64,000 nucleotides of DNA from a virus, in the IMG/VR virus record IMGVR_UViG_3300018424_005577, positions 37,912-101,911 of that record, one strand, 5' to 3'. The notes under the pieces were generated by a model. It had not been told where the DNA came from and did no database searches. It saw only the letters and a program-made list of their open reading frames with translations. Shown here in pieces: positions 1 through 9,903 of the stretch. Position 1 is the first letter of the stretch; every line of letters starts with the position of its first letter. The position numbers and the translations under genes were made by a program.

Positions 1-3000
1 CTATCCAGAATTTGTCACCTTCTCTAATATTTGCAAATGTTAAAGATAACAAACTATTATACTGATTTAGAACAAATTCTACATCTTCTGAATTTACATA
101 ACCAGAATTTTTTGTGTATGTTTTAGTAACATACTTTTCAGGAAATGGTGCATGATTATAATTTTGCGGACGCAAATATGTTTCAAATGGCTGTATTCTG
201 TAAACTAAATCAGTTTCTAATCCAGTGATTCTATCTACTAGTTCAAAACTTTGCGGACTTAGGCGCATTTTACTTTCGTCTAATTTATACTCAACTTCTT
301 CAAATCCGTCGGCTGCGCCATACTGGCCGCATTTGATTGCCCATTCTTCATAAAATTCTAAACTATCTTTGTCTGCACTGCTTAATACATTAAACAATTT
401 ATCTAAGGCATTCTGTGTGCCTTTATCTTGTATCATTCCCTGATAAAACTTATACTGACTTACATCATCATTAATAATATTTGCTAGGTAGTCTCTATTT
501 TGATATCCTATCAAATGCTGTGCAAATTTTTGCTGTTCTATATCAAAATTATCTGTGTCTAAATCATAAAAATCTGCAAATTGATTAACCTTGTATTCAA
601 AGTTTGGAATAAGTTTCATCTCTGGGTCTTCTGACAGACGTACCCATTGATTAGCATCAAATACATTATTACCCGGAACCTTATTTCTTGCAGTGTAGAA
701 AAACTCTTTATACTTAACAAGGTCACCTATAGCATAATCTTTCCATTGTTCCCATTCGGTAACTCTTGCATTATCAAAAATAAAACCTGGAACATTTAAA
801 CTACCGTCCCAGTCTGTAGTTCTATAACCTAGTACTTTAATTCTTTCTTGTCTATAGCCTGGTTCTTGATCATAAATTATATCTCCAAACACTGTTTTGT
901 TGTCTATTAAAACTACATGTTCTTTTTGAACAAGAGATAATCTAATTCCAAATATACCATCAGCAGTAGCCTTAGGCTTAATTACAAATTCGTTTGGATT
1001 CTCTCTCGTTAGTCTAGCATTCTGCGGTTCTAACTTTTTGCCATCAGCTTTAAATAAACTGTATCCATAAAAAGTATCGTAAATATCATCTACTATAGAA
1101 TACTCTGAATTAAATTTAATTTGAAATGCGCCCGGGCTTAGGGTAATAACACTGCCTGCTCCCCAATTTTGTGTTGTCCAGAACATAAATTCTTTGGAGC
1201 TAGTTTGCCAGTCTGCAATAAAACCATTTTCTTCGTCAAAATAATCAAAAACAAAGCCCTGACTTTCTAAATATTTTCCGTATCCTAACAAAAAGTCAAC
1301 AACCTGTTGTATAGTTGTGTAAACTGTTCCGTAAGAAACTTTTTCAGGAATTGTTGAGAATGTTCTCCTAAATACTGCTTGACGACCACCTACAACTGGT
1401 AGTTCTGGAATTTTTGCAAATTTTGTACTATCAAATTCAGTTGTGCTAGTATGTGTTGTTGTTACACGATAATAATTATTTTCAAATTCTACAATAGATC
1501 CTGCACTATATAATTTATTAGAATCCCATAATATAAATGTTTGACTTACGCCGCCCACATTAATAACAGGATCACTTTCTATTTCAAACGGTCTATAATA
1601 TGTAAAATAAGGTTGTTGTACATTGTAGCCTTTTACAACAAAACCGTAACTTTGTTTTTCTATGATTACACCGCTATAGGTTATATTTTTTATAGGACTA
1701 CTTGTGTTTAAAAATATTTTGTAATTTTCTTCAGGTACAAAAACATTTCCTTCGTTTAAAGGAGTTCTACTATCTAGCAATAATTTAAATTTGTCTTTAG
1801 AAGTATATCCTCCTAATTTAAATCCTATAAAGTTTGAAATATTTTTTAAATTATTTTTATACGAATCATATGTTACAGTAACATCAGAAGATAGATAATC
1901 AAAAACATAATTAACAAATCCACTTGTATAAACTCGTTGTGTATCCTTTATAGTATTTGGAAAAACAATATTAGATAGTTTTAATTGAACATTAGGATTA
2001 TCATAGATAATGTCATCTACTAATCCTCTTTTTTGACGAAGTCTGTCCCATGCTACACTCATTGACCTATTAGGCTGGTTAACAAATATAGACGCAACTA
2101 AAGCAAATGGATATTCTGAGCTATTTCTCCATGTAGTCTCTACAGGACTATGGTCGCCATATACAAAGTTAAAATCAAGGTCAGTTGTAATAAACTCTTT
2201 GACATAACCGCTGTATACAGGACTTACCAACTCGCCATTTTCGTCTACAGGCAAATGATCTAATAAATCCGGACGTTTGTATTTTTCATTAACTGTATAC
2301 GAACCTTGTGCGTTTCTAACTATACCGTTTTGAATATCTTCCCATAACAGGAAATTATTACTTGTATAAGGTGCTTCTCCGTACTGTTCGTCCCACCAAG
2401 TAGGTTTGATAGTAAAGCCTTGCATTTCCCAAGGATGAGTATGCGGACGGTCTGTATCATAGGCCCATTTATAAATTCCGCGCCACCAACCGCTAATTGC
2501 ATTACCGCTTGGATCTAACATTCCTTTATGGTTAAATGTAAAAGAGTTTTCCCTAATATAGTTTATATTGTCTGTGTAATCGTTATCTACAAGTTGCAAC
2601 CATTGAACAAAATCACTTAACATTGTGTCATCTAACTGCTTTTTAGTAACACCTGTATTTCTATATTCGCTAGGCACATAGTCGCTAATATCAAACAGAT
2701 CCTTGTCATATTCAACTTTAAGGTTATTGTAAATTCTTCTTTCGAACTCAAGAATTAACTCATCTCTAAAATCGCCATAAGTTTTTATAATACTTCCGTC
2801 ATGGCCTTGAATTACTTCAGTAGGTTCTAAATATCTATCGTCAATAAATTTAGTAGGAATATACTTAGGATATAACCCTAATTTTGTTGGAGTAGCAGGA
2901 CAGAAAGATCCGTTAGTTGATTCATATTCATAAATTTCTATGACATCGCCGATTTGCTTTATAGTTGTAATAATAGCAAAACCTTCGCTGTTAAAAGTAT

Positions 3001-5947
3001 AATCAACGCCGTGTACTAATTGAATGCCGTTTTGATATATCTGCACAGCTTTATCGCTTGCATTTTCTAAACTAAATGGATAAGTCAATGCAAAAAATTG
3101 GAGATCGATGTCATTTATTTCAAATACATTACGAGTCGATGCTCCTGTAGGAATCATGTCTGTAAAATAAAACGGCATTGTATTTGTTTTATCTTTAAGC
3201 ATTTCACGTAAGATTAAATCTACGTGTGTTTTAACTGGTCCGTCAAAACCTAGTTCTTCGGCTTTTTTTATAAATGTTCTTTTATATTTTCCGTATTCTC
3301 TTCGAGCATATTTTATAGCCTTTACTAAATTAGATTCTTTGTCTAGTAAATGATATAATGCTAAGTTCATTGGTGCAGAATGTTTTACAATTCTTTTACC
3401 ATATTTTGTAATATCTGTAATATCACGTAAATTACTTACTCCGGGAAATAAACCATCAAAATTATCTGCTTCTTCTACGATAGACCTTACATGGTCATTA
3501 ACTTCGCCTAGTGTAAATTCAGTTATGTTTTCGTTTAAAGGATTTCTTTCAAAATTATTTGCTATTTCGTAGTAACCGTTTTCATTTTTTACAGCAGAAC
3601 TACGTGTTTTTATTTTAATAACATCGCCATAATTAGGTGCTACTGTAAAATTAATTACAGATTGATTTTCGTTATTTGTTGTAAGAGTATAATCTATATT
3701 AGGTTGTTGAATTTGATTATTAACAAAAACTCTAATCCATAAATCTTCTAATAATGCACTTTCATCATATACATCAATAGGATATGATATTCTTGTATTA
3801 TCTACATCATACTGTCTAATAACATTTTGACTACTTAAAGTGTCTGCTTTTTTCCAACCGTTTACATACTCAAAGTCAGAAAGCCCGTTATACTTTCTTA
3901 AATAACCTATACCGGACAACGTTGTACTATAAGATTCATCGACATATGCAATGCCATCTGAAAGTAAGTCAAAGTTAAAAACTAAATCACCTACGTTCTG
4001 TATGCTTCTATAAGATAAAGGAAATCCTAATTCTGTATCATTTGTGCCGCTGCCAACTTTATATGAAAAAAGTTTTGTTCCGGTAAAGTCTTGCGATTCG
4101 TAATAATTAGTATCTCCTAAACTGTTACCATTTACATCATAAATGTCAAATAAAGGCGACTGGTTAATTGTTGTTTTGTCTTGAGCTAGTTGCCAACGTG
4201 TTCCGTTGTAAAACAACATTTTACCTTTGTAAACTTCTCCATTTTTACAAAGAACAACTTCATTTTCGATTGGAGCAGAATCTTCAACTTCTAAAAGCGC
4301 AATTTGTCTAGAATTTCCAAACAATATAAAACTTACTTCGTAAATTCTACCATTTACCCTTTCATCAGTATCTGCGGTAAACATAACTCGCATACCGTTG
4401 GCTAAATCTACTCCGTCAACATTGTAACCTTCAGATCCTTCTATAGTACTAAAAACATCAATTGTAAAATCATCAACTAAGTCGATGTTACTTTTAACTT
4501 GTGTTCCAAAATTAAATAATTTTAAATTAGATTCAAACTCTATAATTGGTCTTACTGCTCTTTTTGTTTGATCTATATTAGCAGGTATACCATTTATACT
4601 TGCAGATTTTTCAATAATGCTTTTATGGAACCATCTATTATATTTTGACCAAAGGTTACCATCTTTACTACCGCGGTTAATTGTAATATAATCTTTGTTG
4701 ACAGGATAACCAATTGCTTCAGAATATGGCAAGTTGTCAAATCCGTCATTGTCAAAACTTACTTCAAGGTCAGTAGTAAAAGAACTAGGTACATTTAATT
4801 CTACTTCAGAAATAAGAACAATTTTGTCACCTACACCTTCTACATACCAATTTCCTGTATTATATTTTTCAGGTATTACAGTTCCTTGGAAAGAAAGTTT
4901 CATACCATTTGATATTTCTATACCACTATTAGTAGTATATGTCTTCTTTCCTAATATTTCTGTACCTACATCTAATGAAGATGCTTCGTCAATATCGTAA
5001 ATTCTTATTAAATTTCCTGCATTTACATCAGTGTCTGCAACATAGTAAATTTCATTAGGAGTGCCGTTGTCGGGAGTAAACTCGATTACTCCTTTTTCTA
5101 CTCCATTATCACTAACTTCCCTAGTTAAATTAAATGTAGTATCTATTTCCCACTTACTTGCATCATCGGTAAACTCTTTAGATGCTCTAAAGTCTTGTAA
5201 CGATTTATAAATTGTATTTTGATAAAAAACTCTTTCGCCAATAGAATACAAAGTTTCTGGCACCCAAGCTGGAGCATTTTCTCTTTTTGATCTTAGTGAA
5301 AACGGCAATCCTGGTGTGTCTATTTCAAATCTATAAGTAACACCTCTGTACAAAGTTAGTTGAGGATTTTGTGTAATACCGTCAGGAGATAAAATATATG
5401 CAAAATTATCTGTGTTGTCTATAGATCTTACAGTGTATGTGCTTACAACTAGATCGCTTACACCAGATACTGTGATTGCTTGAGGACCGTCTGGCAGCCA
5501 ATAATATTCACGAAAGTTTACAAATTTATCCCAATTGATATGAGGATTCCATGCATAGTATTCTTGTCTATTTAAAATGCTATGGTCATCTACTGTGCCG
5601 TCTAAGTTTTTAATTTGATTAATGTAATCATTATAGTCTCTATAAAAATTAACATTACCTAAATCGTCTTTAATTACTGCCGCTGGCTCAAGTTGATAAT
5701 TTTCTCTTTGTTGATTTACATCGCCGATATAAAAATCATCTATAGCATGACCCGGAGAACTTTTTCTTCCGACATAGCCATTTAGTTTTTCTGCAACACC
5801 GGGTTGTATAAGTTGATCAAGTGTGCTAGATAAAAACTTGTTGTTAACTTCAGACCTAAAGTAACGGGGCAGATGCTGAGAACTTTTTCTGCGTTGTTTT
5901 CCATCGCCTGGCAACGGAAGCTCATTTTGATCTTTATTATAAGCCAT
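1..5947 (-). CDS. Very large virion protein at the gp7 position, partial (C-terminus beyond left edge)
   Basis: An uninterrupted minus-strand reading frame of 1,982 codons starts at ATG 5947-5945 and reaches the window edge; I checked several stretches, including the first ~600 bases, and found no stops in frame. It starts by TAATG overlap with the gp6 stop, so it is the next gene of the baseplate operon. Early motifs include LPRYFRSEVNNKF and NRQEYYAWNPHINWDKFVN; a Trp-rich stretch near 2400-2500 reads SGWWRGIYKWAYDTDRPHTH. In T4 the gene after gp6 is the wedge protein gp7 (about 1,030 aa), so a peripheral baseplate wedge role is inferred from position. I do not see gp7 similarity, and the protein is at least twice as long. 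A fused wedge/fibre-attachment protein is an alternative. Confidence 0.75.
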   Translation of the reverse strand, partial: MAYNKDQNELPLPGDGKQRRKSSQHLPRYFRSEVNNKFLSSTLDQLIQPGVAEKLNGYVGRKSSPGHAIDDFYIGDVNQQRENYQLEPAAVIKDDLGNVNFYRDYNDYINQIKNLDGTVDDHSILNRQEYYAWNPHINWDKFVNFREYYWLPDGPQAITVSGVSDLVVSTYTVRSIDNTDNFAYILSPDGITQNPQLTLYRGVTYRFEIDTPGLPFSLRSKRENAPAWVPETLYSIGERVFYQNTIYKSLQDFRASKEFTDDASKWEIDTTFNLTREVSDNGVEKGVIEFTPDNGTPNEIYYVADTDVNAGNLIRIYDIDEASSLDVGTEILGKKTYTTNSGIEISNGMKLSFQGTVIPEKYNTGNWYVEGVGDKIVLISEVELNVPSSFTTDLEVSFDNDGFDNLPYSEAIGYPVNKDYITINRGSKDGNLWSKYNRWFHKSIIEKSASINGIPANIDQTKRAVRPIIEFESNLKLFNFGTQVKSNIDLVDDFTIDVFSTIEGSEGYNVDGVDLANGMRVMFTADTDERVNGRIYEVSFILFGNSRQIALLEVEDSAPIENEVVLCKNGEVYKGKMLFYNGTRWQLAQDKTTINQSPLFDIYDVNGNSLGDTNYYESQDFTGTKLFSYKVGSGTNDTELGFPLSYRSIQNVGDLVFNFDLLSDGIAYVDESYSTTLSGIGYLRKYNGLSDFEYVNGWKKADTLSSQNVIRQYDVDNTRISYPIDVYDESALLEDLWIRVFVNNQIQQPNIDYTLTTNNENQSVINFTVAPNYGDVIKIKTRSSAVKNENGYYEIANNFERNPLNENITEFTLGEVNDHVRSIVEEADNFDGLFPGVSNLRDITDITKYGKRIVKHSAPMNLALYHLLDKESNLVKAIKYARREYGKYKRTFIKKAEELGFDGPVKTHVDLILREMLKDKTNTMPFYFTDMIPTGASTRNVFEINDIDLQFFALTYPFSLENASDKAVQIYQNGIQLVHGVDYTFNSEGFAIITTIKQIGDVIEIYEYESTNGSFCPATPTKLGLYPKYIPTKFIDDRYLEPTEVIQGHDGSIIKTYGDFRDELILEFERRIYNNLKVEYDKDLFDISDYVPSEYRNTGVTKKQLDDTMLSDFVQWLQLVDNDYTDNINYIRENSFTFNHKGMLDPSGNAISGWWRGIYKWAYDTDRPHTHPWEMQGFTIKPTWWDEQYGEAPYTSNNFLLWEDIQNGIVRNAQGSYTVNEKYKRPDLLDHLPVDENGELVSPVYSGYVKEFITTDLDFNFVYGDHSPVETTWRNSSEYPFALVASIFVNQPNRSMSVAWDRLRQKRGLVDDIIYDNPNVQLKLSNIVFPNTIKDTQRVYTSGFVNYVFDYLSSDVTVTYDSYKNNLKNISNFIGFKLGGYTSKDKFKLLLDSRTPLNEGNVFVPEENYKIFLNTSSPIKNITYSGVIIEKQSYGFVVKGYNVQQPYFTYYRPFEIESDPVINVGGVSQTFILWDSNKLYSAGSIVEFENNYYRVTTTHTSTTEFDSTKFAKIPELPVVGGRQAVFRRTFSTIPEKVSYGTVYTTIQQVVDFLLGYGKYLESQGFVFDYFDEENGFIADWQTSSKEFMFWTTQNWGAGSVITLSPGAFQIKFNSEYSIVDDIYDTFYGYSLFKADGKKLEPQNARLTRENPNEFVIKPKATADGIFGIRLSLVQKEHVVLIDNKTVFGDIIYDQEPGYRQERIKVLGYRTTDWDGSLNVPGFIFDNARVTEWEQWKDYAIGDLVKYKEFFYTARNKVPGNNVFDANQWVRLSEDPEMKLIPNFEYKVNQFADFYDLDTDNFDIEQQKFAQHLIGYQNRDYLANIINDDVSQYKFYQGMIQDKGTQNALDKLFNVLSSADKDSLEFYEEWAIKCGQYGAADGFEEVEYKLDESKMRLSPQSFELVDRITGLETDLVYRIQPFETYLRPQNYNHAPFPEKYVTKTYTKNSGYVNSEDVEFVLNQYNSLLSLTFANIREGDKFWI

Positions 5948-8900
5948 TAGTAACTAAGTCCTCCGGTATTTGATGAGCTAAAAGAACCACTTTGTATTCC
6001 TGTATTTGTTGTTGTTACTTCTGTAACAATATTACCGCTTGCTTTTAATCTATTTGCTGTTATAGCATCTATAATATCTATGTCTGCAACTGTTGCCGCG
6101 CTAATAAAAATTTCGTCTGCTTCAGATTTTATTTCATACAATGAACCAAATGATTGATCTTCTTGTACTGGAACAATTACAAATGTAACTAAATCCGGAG
6201 ATAATTCATTCATTACATAACTAGAAAGTTCTGAGAAATAAAACTTATCTCCAAAGTCCCAATTTTCAAGTGCAAAAAATCTGTTTACAGCACGAATTAC
6301 ATTAGACTTTAGTTCATTATCATTTATAACTAAATCAGGATTTTTAACTATTTTGAATCTAGCTTGCAAATCAGCCTCCGCCTTGTCTCCAAAAAGCACT
6401 TTATACTTAACCGGATGATAAATTACTTCATCGCTAAGTGATTTAATTTTGTTAATTTCAGACCCATAACTTATAAACAAATCATCACTACTAGGAGGAA
6501 GAGGTTTATCATTTATACTGTCATCTAGATATTGCCTAAACAAAGAGTCGTATCCTCTTGTTAAGAGATAAGTGTCTATTATATTACTTGCACTAGGATC
6601 AATTCTCGAATTTTGATCAGCGGCATGTAGGTATTGGAATTTAAAACCTGCACGGCCAATTTGCGCTTTATATTCACTAGTAACTGTAAGTTCACTATTA
6701 TTATTCAAAACTTCAAAAATATCTTCTTCTAGATAGTAGAATGTAGTGCCTGCATCATATTGGCTAATGGCGCCAATAGTAGCTTTCGATGTAAAGATTT
6801 TTAAGTTTATAGAATCTTTATCTACATAAACAAAGTCATTTACTCCGTCAGTAGTTGTAATCTTTTTAAGAATAACTAGTTTATCAATAGCATTAGTTTC
6901 TTCATCTACAATTTCTGCAAATAAATCAGGGTTGTCAACTACACCATCATCGTCGGAATCAAAGAAACTAACTTGTATTTTTTTGCTATCTACATATCCT
7001 TCAGCATCTCTATATTCTTCAACTATTTCCCAGTCAAAATCATAATTAAAAGGATACAAGCTATCAGGTTTATTGTTTATGTTTAAGATACTAATTTTAT
7101 CCTTAATAATTTTTCCGGTTTTATTGTTATAAATTTTATCAGTACTATCGTAATAAAATCTAACCTCTTGATCACTTTCAAAAACATACCTCATTGCTCT
7201 ATAGGTAATTGTATATTTTTCACCATCAGTTTGGAATAGTAACAACCAACTACTATCAAGTTGTTGTCCTGTGCTATCGCCTGTTTTACCTGTGCTAAAT
7301 TCACTCGAGATGTCTAAATTATCTTCAGTTACTATTCGCCATTCGCCATTTACTTGATCATATCTTAAACCAAAAGTTTGATATGCAAAAATCTGTGTAA
7401 CTGCCTGGGCTTTTACGTCAGCAGTTAATGCTGTTGGTAATGCTGTACGAATTTCTGTTAATCTTGATCCGGTAGGAATAACATCGTTGAATACAATAGG
7501 ACCTGTGCCGTCTTCTAATAGCTCAGTACCGTCGTCGCTTACGCTAACAACTTTAGTCCATTTGTATGTTGAACCTCCCCTGTAATCTGGTTCACCATCT
7601 ACAAGTTCACCGTTTAAAAAATGTTTGCCGGCAGGCGGTTCAAATTTTAACAAACTGTTTAGTTTTACATATTTCATGTTAGAACCAGTAAATGTTCCAA
7701 CTTTAACTTTTACAGAATTAGGATTTGTAAGATAACCTGTAACAGAATTAGTATCAGAAGTAATCTGATTCCAGACCGAACCTAAATCATCAACAAACAA
7801 ACGAGGATATTTGTCATAATAATAATTTCTAACTTTTATACTTCCTAATATTGGCTGAATAGTGTTAACAATAGCGCCTTCAATATCAGTTAATGTATCA
7901 AAACTAAATGTTTGTTTTAAGCTAAGATAATCTTTGTAAATTGAACCATCTTTACCGTACAAGTTTGTAGTAGAATATTTGCCTGTTGCATCTACTAAAT
8001 CAAAATATCTGCTTATACCACTAGAGGTTCTGTTAACTGCTTTTGCCTTTACAATTTCTTGACTTGTTGTAAGCGGTCCGATTTGATAATCTTCTGCTGT
8101 AATTAATCTATTTTGAGTATAATAAGTTGCAGGAGCATTAGCTTTTATGCTTGCATTTGATTCAGATACTGTTGCGTTATCTACAGTATATTTTAATGAT
8201 AAAGTTAGAGTAATTGTTTCTGCTTTTCCTGCTTTAGATACATATGGTATTCTTATTGAAATTCCTCGCATATCATCAGGGGTTACTAATACTCTTTGAT
8301 TTTTACTAGTTCTATAGTAAACTCTAAAATTACCTTGAGGTAAATTACCAAATACACCGTCTGAGAAGATTAAACTAATTCTATCTTCAATTCTTGTCAA
8401 GACACTGTATATGTTTCTTTGGTTTCTAGAAAGACTATTATAAATTATGTTGTTACCTTCGACCGAATCAACTTTTGTCCATAACTCTTGCTCATTACCT
8501 AAACTATCTAATTTATAAAGCCAAACATCACTTTGATTAATATTCGTTGCATCAACTGCAACTACTTGGCTAGTACTAGGATTGGTGACATTAAATGTGC
8601 CTGTGTCTAATGTACCTTGTCTAAAGTGTACAAAAAATCCTGTGTTTGAACTAGCAGAACCTTGTCCATCATCTCTATATAAAAATGCAAAGTTGTTTCC
8701 TGGAAACGGTGCTTCTTCAACAATTTCTGCATCAGTAATATCAGTAGAAATTATTTCAAAACTAGTGCTTCTACCATCTACTGTTTTTGTAAAACTATAG
8801 GCTGGAACTTCAGTATTTGTACTATTAAATCTATATTGTTGAGTAGGAATATCATTTATTATTCCGCTTTTAACTGGACGGCCGACTGTACCGTTAACTG

Positions 8901-9393
8901 GTAATGCGGCATTTAATACTCTAGTATATTGCTCAAACCAATCTGGGTTACTTGGGTCATTCCATAGAATAGTTTGATTCTCTAAATTAATGTTATTACT
9001 GTCTGTTACTTCTTCAGTTGTAGATACTGAATCTATTTTTAGTAGGCCATTTGCACATCTATTTCTTTTAGGATTATACGATAGTAATCTTGCTAAACGA
9101 AGTACGCTCTCACGACGCTCTGCAAGTTCTAAATAGTTTTCACGAGCATTAAGATCAATACGGAAAGCAATGTTTTGACCGAGGTAGGCAATAAGGTCAA
9201 TAAGTGCAAGATATTCACTTGATTCTGTGTAGTCATTAAAGTCTTCTGGATAGTTTTCACGCAAGTATGCGATCATTGTACGACGAAGATTATCAAAGTC
9301 ATACGACTTAAAATCTGCGTTTCTAAAAGTTTGGTATACTCGCTTCCAATCTTCTGCAAGTAGTAGTCTATTTTGTCTATCTGTTGACGACAT
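5947..9393 (-). CDS. 6: Baseplate wedge protein gp6 (baseplate J-like)
   Basis: A 1148-aa protein whose N-terminus (DFKSYDFDNLRRTMIAYLRE, then YLALIDLIAYLGQNIAFRID and RESVLRLARLLSY) is the hallmark of gp6-type wedge proteins of T4-like marine phages. gp6 dimers form the inner ring that ties the six wedges together and drives baseplate opening. The family member in T4 is about 660 aa; this one is much longer, with a large beta-rich middle and a C-terminal domain containing RFFALENWDFGDKFYFSELS. It follows gp25, as is usual, and its stop overlaps the next start (TAATG). A late-promoter-like octamer and an AGAGG ribosome site lie in the short gap upstream. Identification is secure; the function of the extra length is unknown. 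Confidence 0.92.
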   Translation of the reverse strand: MSSTDRQNRLLLAEDWKRVYQTFRNADFKSYDFDNLRRTMIAYLRENYPEDFNDYTESSEYLALIDLIAYLGQNIAFRIDLNARENYLELAERRESVLRLARLLSYNPKRNRCANGLLKIDSVSTTEEVTDSNNINLENQTILWNDPSNPDWFEQYTRVLNAALPVNGTVGRPVKSGIINDIPTQQYRFNSTNTEVPAYSFTKTVDGRSTSFEIISTDITDAEIVEEAPFPGNNFAFLYRDDGQGSASSNTGFFVHFRQGTLDTGTFNVTNPSTSQVVAVDATNINQSDVWLYKLDSLGNEQELWTKVDSVEGNNIIYNSLSRNQRNIYSVLTRIEDRISLIFSDGVFGNLPQGNFRVYYRTSKNQRVLVTPDDMRGISIRIPYVSKAGKAETITLTLSLKYTVDNATVSESNASIKANAPATYYTQNRLITAEDYQIGPLTTSQEIVKAKAVNRTSSGISRYFDLVDATGKYSTTNLYGKDGSIYKDYLSLKQTFSFDTLTDIEGAIVNTIQPILGSIKVRNYYYDKYPRLFVDDLGSVWNQITSDTNSVTGYLTNPNSVKVKVGTFTGSNMKYVKLNSLLKFEPPAGKHFLNGELVDGEPDYRGGSTYKWTKVVSVSDDGTELLEDGTGPIVFNDVIPTGSRLTEIRTALPTALTADVKAQAVTQIFAYQTFGLRYDQVNGEWRIVTEDNLDISSEFSTGKTGDSTGQQLDSSWLLLFQTDGEKYTITYRAMRYVFESDQEVRFYYDSTDKIYNNKTGKIIKDKISILNINNKPDSLYPFNYDFDWEIVEEYRDAEGYVDSKKIQVSFFDSDDDGVVDNPDLFAEIVDEETNAIDKLVILKKITTTDGVNDFVYVDKDSINLKIFTSKATIGAISQYDAGTTFYYLEEDIFEVLNNNSELTVTSEYKAQIGRAGFKFQYLHAADQNSRIDPSASNIIDTYLLTRGYDSLFRQYLDDSINDKPLPPSSDDLFISYGSEINKIKSLSDEVIYHPVKYKVLFGDKAEADLQARFKIVKNPDLVINDNELKSNVIRAVNRFFALENWDFGDKFYFSELSSYVMNELSPDLVTFVIVPVQEDQSFGSLYEIKSEADEIFISAATVADIDIIDAITANRLKASGNIVTEVTTTNTGIQSGSFSSSNTGGLSY

Positions 9394-9415
9394 CGCCTAT
9401 TCCTCTAATATAAAC

Positions 9416-9423
9416 TATTTAGC
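9416..9423 (-). promoter_or_regulatory. Late promoter candidate (GCTAAATA)
   Basis: The minus strand reads GCTAAATA about 25 bases upstream of the gp6 start, inside the gp25-gp6 gap. It differs from the T4 late octamer TATAAATA at two positions and resembles ACTAAATA at 15246 and 20130. It could give gp6 and the downstream giant gene an additional late start. Confidence 0.45.
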
Positions 9424-9449
9424 GTATTTGATAAAGTGCGTAGTTTATT

Positions 9450-9896
9450 CTATGCAAGAAAGCCAGCGTTTTCATCAAATTTTAGCCTCATAGATTCTGA
9501 TATGTTATAAGGCAAATATGTTAAACTACACTCAATTTGAATTCCACTTTCATAAGTGTCTACTGTAATATTATCAACTGTTACTCTTGGGTCATAATTT
9601 ATAATTTTTGACACATTTTTTATGATTGCATCTTTAAGAGGTTCGGTTAATGGTTCGTACAGTAAATCCCAAACAATCGTTCCGAATGACGGGTCACTTA
9701 ACTTTTCGCCTTGTCTTATGTGAAAATGATTAATAATATCTTGTTTTATTAAGGCAATATCGTATAAAGTCCACGAAGTAGCATCAGGGTTTACTGTGCT
9801 TGTACCTACATATGCCCTACTTTCAGGAATTACTTTAGCCTTTTTACCTGAAGGGACAATAATTTGTTTGTATATGCTTTTTTCTAATGAACTCAT
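9450..9896 (-). CDS. 25: Baseplate wedge protein gp25
   Basis: A 148-aa protein with the gp25/lysozyme-like wedge signature: RQGEKLSDPSFGTIVWDLLY, then EPLTEPLKDAIIKNVSKI and DPRVTVDNI. gp25 (equivalent of P2 gpW and T6SS TssE) binds the gp6 dimer core and seeds sheath polymerisation at the baseplate. Length fits the family (about 130-150 aa). It lies between the gp5 spike and gp6 on the same strand, eight bases after the gp5 stop. An AGAGG-type ribosome site precedes the ATG. Confidence 0.9.
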   Translation of the reverse strand: MSSLEKSIYKQIIVPSGKKAKVIPESRAYVGTSTVNPDATSWTLYDIALIKQDIINHFHIRQGEKLSDPSFGTIVWDLLYEPLTEPLKDAIIKNVSKIINYDPRVTVDNITVDTYESGIQIECSLTYLPYNISESMRLKFDENAGFLA

Positions 9897-9903
9897 AACG
9901 TAT

